64,000 bases of DNA from Phyto melanocephala (Eukaryota; Arthropoda; Insecta; Diptera; Rhinophoridae): the NCBI GenBank assembly GCA_941918925.1, contig OW799234.1, forward strand, positions 84,766,497-84,830,496, read 5' to 3'. The position numbers were made by a program, and so were the translations under genes. Positions 12,002 to 23,319 of this stretch are shown piece after piece. The notes beneath the pieces are model-generated. The model was given only the letters and a program-made list of their open reading frames with translations, searched no databases and was not told where the DNA came from. How positions within the stretch are numbered: position 1 is the stretch's first letter; every line of letters starts with the position of its first letter.

Positions 12002-12650
12002 TTTACATACACTCGAATGTCTAAAACTGCATTATTCATATTCTATTTATATACAAGAACATAAAATAGAAAATATTTAATATTTAATGTATTTACATAC
12101 TTATGTATGTATAGTCACAAACATTCACTTGTATGTGAATATTTCTCGTACTTGTTTAACACATATTTTGCATTAAATTTTAAAATATGAAAAAAAGGAA
12201 AAGTTTCAAACTTTATGTAGGACACTTCATAAAGTTTTAACTTATTGGTGGAACAACTTCTCGATTTCCGTATCATAAAACATCAATATGTCCTTAACAA
12301 TACTCGAAACTAAAAATATCATAAGTTTATTCTCCTTGTTGTTGTAGTAGTAGTTTTATTTTAATATTTTTTTTTTATTTAACTTTTTTATGATTGTACG
12401 AGTGAGTATTTTACATACTTGTACATTCGAAATGTTTCTCAATAGGATTAAACTACATCAGCTGCTTATAGTTGCTCCCATGCAAATAAATATGAATTCA
12501 TTACAGGGCGCAATATAATCCGGCCTCCGCTCGAAAGGCCTGGAAAAAGTTGTTATAAAGAAGAGCCGGATTATTGCAATAATAAAATGCGTATGTACAG
12601 AGAAAGAAATTAATAAGAGTTTTATTTAATTAGGAAATGAATATCATTAA
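12002..12650. other. AT-rich DNA containing one structured hairpin
   Basis: A GC-rich interrupted palindrome, GCAATATAATCCGGC (12510-12524) and GCCGGATTATTGC (12565-12577), with an inner GGCC/AAAGGCC pair, stands out. No gene recognised. Confidence 0.5.
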
Positions 12651-13262
12651 CCCTGCATTTACACATAAAAGTGATTTCATGAAATTTCTGTATACGTATT
12701 ATAAATAAAAATTTCTATAAAATAGACTACTTTCAAATAAATTTCTTGTGCGTTTTCACAGGAAAGTGAAATTTCATTTTAAAAATGTCGTCAAAGCGAA
12801 GAGTCGCAATCATTGCTATACATTTTACATTGATGCGCTTAATTTGCCTCCATTTTTTACTACCTTTAGAGTTACCAAGAATATTTCATACACAAATTTA
12901 AAAGGCAATAGTTGAAAAAAATATTTTTTTTTATTTTTAATAAAATTATTGTTTTAAAATTACATTAATATAATTCTTGATGTATATTTGAAGAATAAAT
13001 ATTATAAATATTTTCATTTACACAAAAATAAGTTTTATTTACAATTATTATTTTATCACAATCCTGTAAATTTGTACAAGTTTTATTAGTAGGCAACAGT
13101 ATTTACCATTTGTCACTTTACTTTCATGAAAACTTCAAAATTTACTCTATTGAAAAAATTATTGAAATCCGAGTGGAAAGTAAAATTAATGTGAGTGTGT
13201 TAGTGAAGAAGTGTAAATGTATTGCGAATTTCATGAAATTACTTTCATGTGTAAATGCTAGG
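12651..13262. mobile_element. TIR element (MITE), TTAA-type target, piggyBac-like ends
   Basis: The left end CCCTGCATTTACACATAAAA is preceded by TTAA (12647-12650). The right end, read inverted, is CCTAGCATTTACACATGAAA. Both continue GT(G/A)ATTTCATGAAATT, giving TIRs of about 36 bases. A TTAA target with CCC ends is typical of piggyBac-class elements, although the right flank reads TAAA, presumably mutated. The interior is AT-rich and non-coding. Confidence 0.65.
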
Positions 13263-13535
13263 TAAACAAAATTTGATTTGATTTTACTCCAGTCATCAAA
13301 TTGATATTATTTTTTTAAATGAAAATTAATACTTATTCTTAATTTTTATTTGACCTCTTTTTTAAGTTTTATAATCTTTAATTATTTCTAGTTTTTTCTT
13401 GACAATATATATAATTTATATTTTCCTGAAGATGCTACATGATTAAATTATCTTTTTTTAAATTTGTATAAAAGAAACTAATGCGTGTCCTTAGGCTCAA
13501 ATAATCAAATGTAAAAAAAATAGTAATTTTAATTG

Positions 13536-15462
13536 AAACAAGTAAGAGTGCTATATTCGGGCGTGGCGAATCTGATAATACCCTTCACAGTCATGTATTT
13601 ACATTGTATAATGAACACATCGCACAGTGACACAACTCCGGCATTAAATACAATTTCAGTTTTTTTTTTTAATTAAGAAAATTCGCCCACTTTTACCCCC
13701 ACCTCCCATACAGTCGAAATTTGTAAAATGCCGTATTGTCCGTAATACTTTAGGTATAACCTTAAATTTTGGTATACTTGAATGTTATATTGTTACAAAC
13801 ATTATCGGAATAAAGTTTTGGACTTTGGCCCACTTTTACCCCCACCACCCATACAACCTCAACATCAAAAGTGCCATATTTTCTAAAATATTTTAGGTAC
13901 AACCTTCAGATTTGATATTTAAAATGTTTCATGCAAAAATTACAATAACACGCCCACTTTTACGCCCACCTCCCATTGAAATGCAATAAAAAATAAAAAT
14001 TTTTTTCATTCTATCAATAATTGTTTAATATCATCATTGTATTCTAATTTTTTTCAATTTCATTCTCATTCTAAATGAATTAATATAAGGATCTGATGAT
14101 ATTTGCAAATTGTGCATTTCATCTTCAATCGTAGAAATACGTGAATTTTTACCAGAATGGAATAGTAAAAATTTTTAAACATGCTTTTGTATGCTAACAT
14201 ACGTATAGCGACAGAATGTGCGCGTTGCGTATTTTTTGTAGTTTTTTGTATGTTTAAAGTGCTTTTGCAAACTTTTACTATATGTCCTTTACTTTAAATG
14301 AAAGCTGAGACTTCAGTCTTTCATTTGCTATAAGTCTGCACCTAGGGCGAGTGGCTGCTCTATATTTTTTAGTCCATTGAAAATGCAAAATGTTCAATTT
14401 TTACAACACAATTCTGTTGTAAAGAAATATTTTTTCGTGTTTCTTTTTTAAATTTATTTTTTAATATACTCATTTTACAACAACTAAATTAATTAAAAAA
14501 ATATTTTAAAGTTATATTTATTATGTACGTTTTTATTGATAAGCTTTTGAATATTACATATTGAACTAACATTTCTCAAGCGTGTTAGCATACCTAAACT
14601 ATGACTTGCTCTAGACCAACAAGTAATGAAGTTACGAGGCTGAAATTTCAGGGAATTGTTACTCATATATCTGTTAATATCCAAATTGGACGACACGCCA
14701 AAAACTATTTTTTGCCGCGGTTATTTTAGGACTGTCTCACTGTGCATCGCAGCTTAGAATAGATATTAGATTTCATGTAATGCGCCATTTTCTTTAAAAT
14801 TTCCGACCCTATCCTTGATTTTTAATTTTTACACAGTAACTATATTCTACTAGGGATATAAAATTTGTTCCGCCATTTTATTTTAAATCCATCTTGGATA
14901 TTACATTTTTAATAATTTACTGTATTCTAATGGTCAAGCTCTTTTATATTAAAAAAATAACAGACTTGGCCCATATATAAATTTATTGTCCGCTATTTTG
15001 TAGTGGCGGCCAACATGAATTTTAATTTTTTTTATAGTAGTTATATTGCGCTAGTCAAGTCCTTTCAGATGATACCAATAATGACTCTCTCGGTTTTCTA
15101 GAAGCTGAAAAAAATGATTTTAGTTTGTAAATTTTTGGAATATATATTTTAAAAAAATGTTTGCCTAATAACTTTGCCTAGCTTTATCCTAAATTTTTCA
15201 CGAATATCTCTAGAGGCATATTATATCTACAAATAGTAGCAAAGGTACTTATAAATTATTCTATGGCTGAAAAATTGTAATTTTGGTGGTAAAAATATGG
15301 GAAAAAACAGGGGCAGTCGTGTTTATTTGCTCATATCTCAGAAAGTTCTAGGGCGATTGTGCTGAATTTCAATAGCGATTCATTCCCGGATATTTCCAAA
15401 AGACTAATATCACACAGATCTGAGGAACATATGGTTGCTTCTAAAAGTTGATTTCAACCAAC
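13536..15462 (+). mobile_element. DINE-1-like element, type A2, split by a Transib-like insertion
   Basis: It starts AACAAGTAAGAGTGCTATAT with a CGGGCGTGGCG hairpin and AATACCCTTCACAGTCATG, up to the target CATCG at 13618-13622. It resumes at 14745 with CATCGCAGCTTAG, as in the uninterrupted copy at 61733 (CATCGTAGCTTAG). The A2 body follows, then the CTCATATCTCAGAAAGTT module and AAAGTTGATTTCAACCAAC, where it is cut off. The (GTCY)n region, core and terminal hairpin are missing because unrelated sequence begins at 15462. Confidence 0.8.
13623..14744. mobile_element. Transib-like DNA transposon relic, CACAGTG ends, 5-bp TSD
   Basis: The left end reads CACAGTGACACAACTCC and the right end, inverted, CACAGTGAGACAGTCC. 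The element is flanked by the direct repeat CATCG (13618-13622 and 14745-14749). Removing it joins the DINE-1 host exactly as in the copy at 61733. Five-bp duplications and a CACWRTG terminal heptamer are diagnostic of the Transib superfamily, whose transposase is related to RAG1. The roughly 1.1-kb interior holds three CCCACTTTTACCCCCACCNC-type segments like those of DINE-1 type B, and no transposase reading frame. Confidence 0.7.
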
Positions 15463-15712
15463 TCCTCTATTGTGTAACCTCTCTGAGATATGTGAGATCA
15501 GAATAAATAATCTGCTGATGTACACTACGGCTATTGGGCGGATGTGGTACTCCCCCTCTTAGACTAACTGTTAGGGACACCAATTCTGGCTAGTGATGTG
15601 GTCTAGTCAAAACTGTGTCACACAGACTCCACTTGATAGTTGACGCGTAGTAAACTAAGTACCACGATAACGAATCAACATACGTAGGAACTAATTATAT
15701 TTTTACTTTTTG
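15463..15712. other. Unclassified, less AT-rich segment abutting the truncated DINE-1
   Basis: Sequence beginning at TCCTCTATTGTGTAACC replaces the expected DINE-1 3' part. It is richer in GC than its surroundings (TATTGGGCGGATGTGG, AGTTGACGCGTAG) and carries no readable domain. Possibly the edge of another retroelement. Confidence 0.3.
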
Positions 15713-16569
15713 GCTTATTTCCCCGTTATAAACATATTAGAAACTGCTGGAAGAAAGGATTTTTCTTATTAAGTACTATATTCATTAAATTGCCATTTTG
15801 CTTTCTGGTTATACAAATCAACAGCGTGTAAACAAATATAAATGCTACATAAACTTTTAAAATAAATAAGTAAAGCTTAGATTAATTATGAAACTACAAG
15901 GTTTTTTCATTCTATGATAATGACATGTGAAAACATTTCGTTTTACAATTTCACAAAACAAGAACTGACAACCCGTTATTCGTTGGCCAAGGCCCATTAA
16001 AATATATTTTTACTCATAACTTTTCGCTATTTTATACAAATACCAGTATGTATGTACTTATGTGTGTATACAGAAGCATGTATCTGCATATGATGTTCAA
16101 AATAGATGCACACAAAAATACAACAACAACAAAGCCCACACGAACGAATGTTTAAAAAAAAGTTTTACTTAACATGAATACTAAACATATTAAATAATGC
16201 TAAAAGTTCACAACGAATACGGGAACCTCTATTCAATTCGCAATGGTTTTCCAAATTATTTTATATATTTTAAGGCACGGCACAGTATATCAGGAGTTAT
16301 AAGCGATTAAAGTTGCTACTAATACATGTGCAAGCCATATGTAAAGAGTAGGTGCTGATGGAAATTGTAATTACTTGAGGGTTAAGAAAACAACAGAGTA
16401 TGACGTCACTACTTAGGGGCGTCTCAGTAGGAGTGCACTTTTTTAATTTAGTGTAATATTTTTGCGCAAGTGGCAACTCGGAAACTTGTAAGCTGTCACA
16501 TACATTCATTTTTCCGATTATTAAAAATTAAGAGCTTTACAAAAGAATAACGCTTGCAAACTTTCGAAA
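15713..16569. other. AT-rich DNA, nothing recognised
   Basis: No motif, boundary or reading frame of interest. Confidence 0.5.
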
Positions 16570-17035
16570 ATTTTCAGTTGTCAAACAATTGAAAAGTGGC
16601 CAAAAATTTCGTGTGCATCAGTGTGCAGTTCGGCCTCTTGTTCAAAGTGAAGTCAATGGCAGTTTTTCGAAAAAAAAAAACATTTTGCCAGATTAGGCGC
16701 ATTCCCATCAGTATGGCATCGTGAATACACAAAATTGTCGAATTTGGGCTCAAAAAATTCTTATGCAATACTTAAGAAACAAAAACAGCCACAACGAACA
16801 ACTGCTTTACCTGTTTTACCTGTCTTACCTGTTTTGAATATGAGGCTGAAATTGCAGTGTCTCTGAATAACATTTGTTACAGGAACATCATGAAGGTGTT
16901 TTTGTGACCTGATCTGGACCACATGTGGTTTCAGCAAGACGGCATCACCTGCCACATCACGCATGACACAATCCAGTTATTGCAACAATGATTTCCAAAA
17001 CAAATTATCTCAAGAAATTTTGCTGAAATAAAATC
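16570..17035 (+). pseudogene. Decayed mariner-like transposase (DD41D-type)
   Basis: Broken + strand frames give NCRIW-like and WAQKILMQYL-like pieces and then, at about 16915-16985, an MWFQQDGITCHITHDTIQLL match to the second catalytic motif (WFQQDGATCHTA) of this mariner group. A PKQIISRNFAE-like tail precedes loss of similarity where WPPRSCDLTPL would be expected. A local triplication TTTACCTGT/TCTTACCTGT/TTTACCTG lies at 16800-16830. Dead. Confidence 0.6.
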
Positions 17036-17062
17036 ATTATATCATACATATGTATATACTGT

Positions 17063-17390
17063 ACTAGCGAACCCCCTGCACACTTCGTAGTGCATAAACT
17101 AAATTAATGGTTTGACCAAAATCGAATTGTAATGAATTTAAAAACGAATTGTATTTCAGATTTTCAAAATATTAACTCAATTATTTTAAAATATTTCGAA
17201 ATGAATGAAGTGTTCACAAAAAAGGCTATAACTCATTAACCAATACACATACCATTTATACATAAAAACCTTGGTATTGATGTCACGTTTCATATGAACT
17301 TTGCAGAAACAAAATCGGTTCACGCATTTCAGAGAACATCAATTACTAACACAATGCAACTTATTTTTATATATTTATAAGATAGATATA
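17063..17390 (+). repeat. Family D element (ACTAGCGAACCCCCTG start)
   Basis: It begins ACTAGCGAACCCCCTGCACA with CTTCGTAGTGCATAA and ends TTTTATATATTTATAAGATA. It shares GGCTATAACTCAT, CCAATACACATAC, ACATAAAAACCTTGGTATTG and AGAACATCAATTACTAACAC with the copy at 23512. Its termini resemble those of family C (ACTAGCC..CCC start, TTTTATATATATAGAT end), suggesting related non-autonomous elements with different interiors. No coding capacity; superfamily not assigned. Confidence 0.6.
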
Positions 17391-17906
17391 TTGTATTGTA
17401 TTATATATTTCCACCTGAATTGATTTAATTTCAATTTTTGTTCAAACAAAATTTTAAATAAGCTGCCAATTTAAGCGCCTTATTCCATATACAAATACGT
17501 ATTCCATATGGAAGCTTTGATCTTACAAACAATTTTTGGACTATTAATATTTATATCGTGCTGCAGAAAAGTCTCAGTCAAAAACAAATTCTCAGTACAA
17601 AATTTTGTTCCTGAAAATATGTGAATTTCTCTTAGGATATTTCTACCATAAATCAATTTACACACATTCACTCTAACTAAATTATCTGCTTCAACTAAAT
17701 CGACCTTAATTCAAAAATGTTACCGCCACTTGCTGTTTAAATACAACAAATTAATGAACATATAATTATGACTTTTATTTACACAAAATACCGATGAAAT
17801 ATCCGAGGATAATTTCAATTTTTAATTAATTATGACAGCCAGCAAACTGTTTAGCTTTAAATACCATATTTAATGTTTCCTGTAAATGTGTACGTATACT
17901 CTATTA

Positions 17907-17937
<31 letters not shown>

Positions 17938-18289
17938 TGAATGTATGTAACAAGACAGTATAAATACGATAACATACTTTTTTATTTATTCTTTTTTCTT
18001 TTCAATTCCCAAAAGTTCACTTTCATTTAATGTGCCACAAAATGCTGCATATACACACACAGAAGCACACATTTATATTGTAGCATACAAGTAAAACAAA
18101 TAATGGAATACAAATACATATAACAACATCACATCCAATACGAACTAGTTAAATAAACCAATACGAATGCTTCCACGCTATATATATTAATGTACACTAA
18201 TATTAGATACATTTATCGGGTGATTTATCGTAAGGTTTGATTAGTAATGTACAAGAAAATATAAAAATATGAAAGTAAACTTAAAATTT
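17391..18289. other. AT-rich DNA with a (TATG)n microsatellite
   Basis: A run of about ten TATG units with one interruption lies at 17907-17948. Nothing else recognised. Confidence 0.6.
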
Positions 18290-19017
18290 TGATTGTCGAT
18301 TAAAATAACATGCCATAAATTGCATTTGCTGTTTGAAAATTATACCATTTATATGTTGGCCACGACTACGTCTAAGGTGGTTCATTCGAAAGACCCAATT
18401 TTTTGCAACTTATTCGAGCATGGCGACTCGTATCTCGCAATTAACACACTAGTTATGCTGAGTCGGCTAATTCACCGCAGCAAAGCCAATTTAACTGCTC
18501 ACCAAAATGATTTCTCAACAAGTCCATTATTTCTTGCACTATATGGCGCGTAGTCCGTTAACATGGTGTGATAACGGCTTACATTGACAGTAACATTTTA
18601 ATTTGCCTCATTTTTGAAGAAACATGGGCCAATGACTTCACTAGCGCATAAACCACATCATACCAATGTTTTTAATGGATATAAGGTAGCTCCTGGTACG
18701 CTTCGTGTTGCTCATCAGCTTAAATACGGCAATTTGATTTATAAACGTATCTGTTGAGTCAGAAATGGGCTTCATAAATGAACAATATTTCACGATAAAA
18801 CACCGGATTTCGATTGAGATTTTCCAAAGCCCATTGACTGAAAATGAGACGAAAATTTCTTCAATTCTTGATCAAGTTGAATTCTGTAAGCTTGAAGGGC
18901 GGGATTCTTACGTTAAACAAGCCAAATTGTCGATAACGACAAGCCAAGCTGCTGCCACTTTCTTAGTGTACACTCTAAGCTACAGCTGCTATAAACTCCG
19001 TTCAAACATCATCCACT
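18290..19017 (-). pseudogene. Decayed mariner-like transposase (DD41D-type)
   Basis: Minus-strand frames read from about 18860 downward: QWALENLNRNPVFYREI, EAHF, a YVYKSNCRI piece (normally YVNKQNCRF), EAYQELP, IGPCFFKNEAN (normally IGPYFFKDDAN), NVTVN, MLTDY and, near the C-terminus, HLRRSRGQHINGIIFKQ, the usual HLRRSxGQHLxEIIFK ending. Stops and frameshifts separate the pieces, and the WFQQDG and WPPRSCDLTPL regions are lost in a deletion. Unlike the short forward ORFs in the same stretch, this reading is ordered and family-specific. Confidence 0.65.
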
Positions 19018-19038
19018 AATGTTACCTTGGACTCTAAT

Positions 19039-20025
19039 TATAACCTTCACCTGTGGTTCACAAGGGTATATATAGCTTTGTCATTCCGTTCGTAATTTCT
19101 ACAATTTTCATTTCCGACCCCATAAAGTTTATATTTTCTAAAAGCTTATGAATAGAGGAGTCGATTAAGCCTTGACCGTCTGTCCATCTGTCCGTCTGTC
19201 CGTGTGTTGGTTGAAATCAACTTTTAAAAGCAACCACATATTCCTCAGACCCGTGTATGGTATAAATTTTTTGAAAATATCCGGGAATGAATCGCTATTG
19301 AAATTCAGCATAATCGCCCCATAACTTTCTGAGATATGAGCAAATAAGCACGACTCTGTTTTTTCCCATATTTTTACCACCAAAATTAATTTTAAGTACC
19401 TTTGTTACTATTTGTAGAAAAATATGCCTCTTGAAATATTCGTGAAAATTTTTACATAAATCGGGCTCTAATCGGTAAAGTTATAGGCAAAAACTGTTTT
19501 TTAAATATTTATTCCAAAAATTTACAAACTAAAATAAATTTTTTTCAGCTTCTAGGCAACCGAGAGAATCAATATTGGTATTATCTAAAAGGACTTCACT
19601 AGCGCAATATAAGCACTATAAAAAAAATTAAAATTCATGTTAGCCGCCACTACAAAATGGCGGACAATAAATATGTATATGGGTCGAATCTGGTATTTTA
19701 AAATGTAACTTCTTGAACCCCCTCAATATTCGTATCAAATGAAAGGGCTTGACCAGTAGAATACAGTAAATTATTAAAAAATGTAAAATGCAAAATGGCA
19801 TCTAAAATAAAATGGCGGATCAAATTTTTTAACCACATCAATATGGGTATCAAATGAAAGGGCTTGACTAGTTAAATACAATTAACTACGTAAAAATTCA
19901 AAATCAAGGATGGCGACGGAAATAATAAGGAAAAATGGCGTATAACATGAAATATAGGATAAGCTACGATGTGGGATTATACCTATGTACATGATGATGC
20001 CCGAATATAGCACTCTTTTTTGTTT
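19039..20025 (-). mobile_element. DINE-1-like element, type A2
   Basis: On the given strand it starts with the terminal hairpin AACCTTCACCTGTGGTTCAC/AAGGGTATA, then TTTGTCATTCCGTTCGTAAT, the CCCATAAAGTTTATATTTTC core, GAGTCGATTAAGCC, a short CTGTCC/GTCT run and GGTTGAAATCAACTTTTAAA. The A2 body in reverse (AAATGGCGG..., ATCAAATGAAAGGGCTTGAC blocks) follows. It ends GCCCGAATATAGCACTCTTTTTTGTTTT, the 3' end of the family with the hairpin eroded. Confidence 0.8.
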
Positions 20026-22290
20026 TGCGACTAGTATTGGCTATAGTGGGTTCAGTAGGTCAAATATGCGCACCGTAAGTTCCTCCAATAGCACGTAAAA
20101 TATTTCTCTCACAATTCCTTTTTTCGTACTTAATACAGCTAAAAAAAATTTGGAGACGCTCTGTACAGTGAGTCTTTCCATATTCACTTGCCAAACGTTA
20201 CTGAACAAAAAATGGCAAAACAATTTGATATGAGTCATTCCTAAACTGTAAAAAAAAACATATTCACGATGAATAACCCGATACATAAATATTTTCATAT
20301 GTATATACATATATATTTATATGGATTTATTTAAATGTGAGTGTGTAATGAACAATGGACTCAATGGATTTGCGAGTATAAGAATGAATTAGAGTTTCTA
20401 GTATTTGATTTGAAAAAGACAAATTTTATTTTTTAGTTTACATAAAGAAATCCTGGGATTTAAGAAGCTAAAATGTATACAGTTATACTATGAATGTCAT
20501 GCATTTACATACACACATACATGCATGCATTAAAATAATGCTGGTTCAAGGAGTCATATACAGTATTAAAACAGGACACACCCAAAGTGCAACCTAAATG
20601 GAATGTACAACAAAAAAATAAAAACTAGAATGGAAAGCAAAACTCTTAGGAAATTTCGTTGCAATTGTCATGAACAATTTTTTTTTTTTTTTTGTTTTGC
20701 AACACCAACAACTAAAAGTTTTTTCAAGAAAAAAAAAAACGAAAGTTATTTATTCTCCTTCTATGTGTTCGTTAAAACTAGTCTATGTGTTTAACAAACT
20801 ATAATTTTGGGTAACACGAAGTTGTAGACAGAGCTAGCGAAAGGAAATGACGTTAGAACATTGTTGACCTCATTTATTTATACAAAGAAAAAACATTCTT
20901 TACTTGTTTCGAAATCTTGTCCGATTGTATGTATACAAATGTCAGTAAAGTCAATTTAATACAATACCATGAATTTATCACACAATTACAAACCGAAAAC
21001 ATTTATCAAAAAATAATAGCAAATGAACTGAAAAAGAAACGGAAACGGAAATTTTCAAATCGAAAGGAAAATGAAGCATTCATATACATACATCCCTTAT
21101 TTAAAAAGTAACACTTATTGAAAGTAAACTACTACTTACGTACATTTCCAAATAGTTGTTAGAAAATATGTACATGGTTGTAGCAATACAATAGTTTGAC
21201 TATTACCCTGCCAGCAAATGAAAGTAAAATGTTTGACAAAAGTGGCAATATAATTATTTACTCTTAGTGCTGGCAAAATATTGAGCAATTAAGTACTGAG
21301 TATCGAGTAATTGCCCTTTTCAAGGGTGTATAGCAATTTTACTTGTTTTTATTTATTCCTCGTTGTACGGTTAGGGTTTATTTATGCATTAAAATTAAAT
21401 GTTATAAATTTAAAAAATCGCTAAATCAAATAAATATATTTAAATAAGTCTACTGTAAAAATGTTCGACAATTACAACACTTTAATACTGTGTAATACAA
21501 ATTGTATTACAGCAAAATAGTTAAGAATTAAACGTTAAATTGTCCTTACGTATATGTATGTACTCATGTAACCGTATGACAGAGATTTATTACTGTGTCA
21601 AATAAATTACTCATATTATTAACTAAATCGGCCTATTATTTTTAAATTAAAAAAAAAAATTAAAAATTTAATTTTTGAAACATGCAAGCAAGAGTATTTT
21701 ATAACCCAAAGTGTTAAGGTGTAAATAACTTAGAACAACAATAAAGCATTAAAATGAAACAAAACCAACAACAACAAAAACTTTATATAAATTTTAACAC
21801 CTTTTAACTGCCTAAAACAGATAAACATGATACGCCTCTATATAAAGGAAACAATGGAAATCAGCAGGTATTTTCTTCTCTCTTTTTTTGTGGTGGTAAA
21901 ATTGGTTGTTGTTGTTATTTTTGCTTTTTCTCCTATTGTTTATGTCAAAGGTAAATTATTAAATTTAAAGTTTATGACTTTCCTCCTACAATTGAAAACA
22001 TTTTCTTACAAACATTTATGTATTCTTACACCTAAACACAAACACACACACACATACTAAGTGTGATATAAACAGTTGTGTTTTCTTGTTTGTTTTCATT
22101 TCATGGCTAGTGAATATGCTGTTGTTTTTCCATTAGTTTCAAAAGAGTGCTAGCTAGGACCAATAAAGCCCACCCTGTTATCAGAATGCATGTAAAAGCA
22201 AACAAAAAAATTGTACATTTGTGTGGTGTCAGTACACCAGAGATGTACATGAACTGATTCACTTTGCATCTGCATTTATAAGATCAGTGT
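20026..22290. other. AT-rich DNA, nothing firmly recognised
   Basis: Contains poly-T/poly-A runs, an imperfect inverted pair TGCCAGCAAATGA / TTAGTGCTGGCA at 21209-21277 that is too short to call, and short ACAC repeats near 22040. No gene supported. Confidence 0.5.
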
Positions 22291-22588
22291 AAACAAGTAA
22301 CAGTGCTATATTCGGCTGTGCCGAATCTTATATACCCTTCACAACGTGTAGTCATGCGATTCATTCCTGGATATTTCCAAGAGATTGATACCATATACAG
22401 ATCTGAGGAACATATAGTTGCTTCTAAAAGTTGATTTAAACCAACACACGGATAGGGTCAGGGCTTAATCGACTCCTCTATTCATAAGCTTTCAGGAAAT
22501 ATATGGGGTCGGAAATGAAAATTGTAGAAGTTACAAACGGAATGACAAAGCTATATATACCCTTGTGCACCACATGTGAAGGGTATAA
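22291..22588 (+). mobile_element. DINE-1-like type A, internally deleted
   Basis: It begins AACAAGTAACAGTGCTATAT with TTCGGCTGTGCCGAA hairpin and CCCTTCACAACGTGTAGTCA. It then jumps directly to GCGATTCATTCCTGGATATT, missing the tRNA-like/A-rich module. It ends with the core and CCCTTGTGCACCACATGTG/AAGGGTATA. It abuts another type A copy in opposite orientation. Confidence 0.8.
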
Positions 22589-22589
22589 A

Positions 22590-23319
22590 AAGGGTATATA
22601 TATTTAGGTTTGTCATTCCGTGTGAAATTTCTACACTTTTCATTTCCGACCCCATAAAGTATATATTTTCTGAAAGCTTGTGAATAGGGGAGTCGATTAA
22701 GCTCTGTTAGTCTGTCCGTTGAAATCAACTTTTTGAAGCCCCCCGACATTGCTTGGACAATTGAGGTATTAAAATATCAGAAATATTCGGGAGTAGATCG
22801 GTATTGAAAATCAGAAACATCGGTTCATAAACAACTCAGATATAAGCAAAAACCCACGACCACCTCGATTTTTTTTTCACCAAAACAACATTACAACAAC
22901 AACATACATACATACAAGCGTGTATACTGGTTAGAGAAAACGTGGCATCGAATCCCAGCTGTGCCAAAAAAAAAATTTTCATTTGTTTTATAGTTTTTTT
23001 TATTTTTTACTTAATATATTATTTATATTTTTATTATTTTTTTTTAATTTTTTTTTTGTTTTAAATTTATTATATATATGTATTTAAATTATTTTTTTTT
23101 TTAATTTTTTTTTTAAATTTTTTTTATTTTTTTTTTTAACATACATACGTAAATTAATAATTTTACAATGTGATGTTTTTATATATGTATGTTTTTTATA
23201 TGTATTTACGTATTTCATACGGGATAAATGGTGATACAAACTACTGTTATTGCATGACTACACGTTGTGAAGGGTATATAAAATTCGGCACGGCCGAATA
23301 TAGCGCTCTTACTTGTTTT
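22590..23319 (-). mobile_element. DINE-1-like type A, full module set
   Basis: Read on the given strand: AGGGTATATATATTTAGG, TTTGTCATTCCGTGTGAA, the CCCATAAAGTATATATTTTC core, GAGTCGATTAAGC, TCTGTCCG and CGAGGTGGTCG complement. Then comes the tRNA-like piece ACTGGTTAGAGAAAACGTGG/CATCGAATCCCAGCTG, a long A/T block, ATGGTGATACAAACTACTG, ACGTTGTGAAGGGTATA and the end hairpin ATTCGGCACGGCCGAATATA..CTCTTACTTGTTTTA. It shares its terminal-hairpin edge with the preceding copy, so the two lie tail to tail. Confidence 0.8.

Noticed and set aside
21209..21277. Short inverted pair TGCCAGCAAATGA / TTAGTGCTGGCA
   Set aside because: Only about 8 bases match well and no target duplication is visible.
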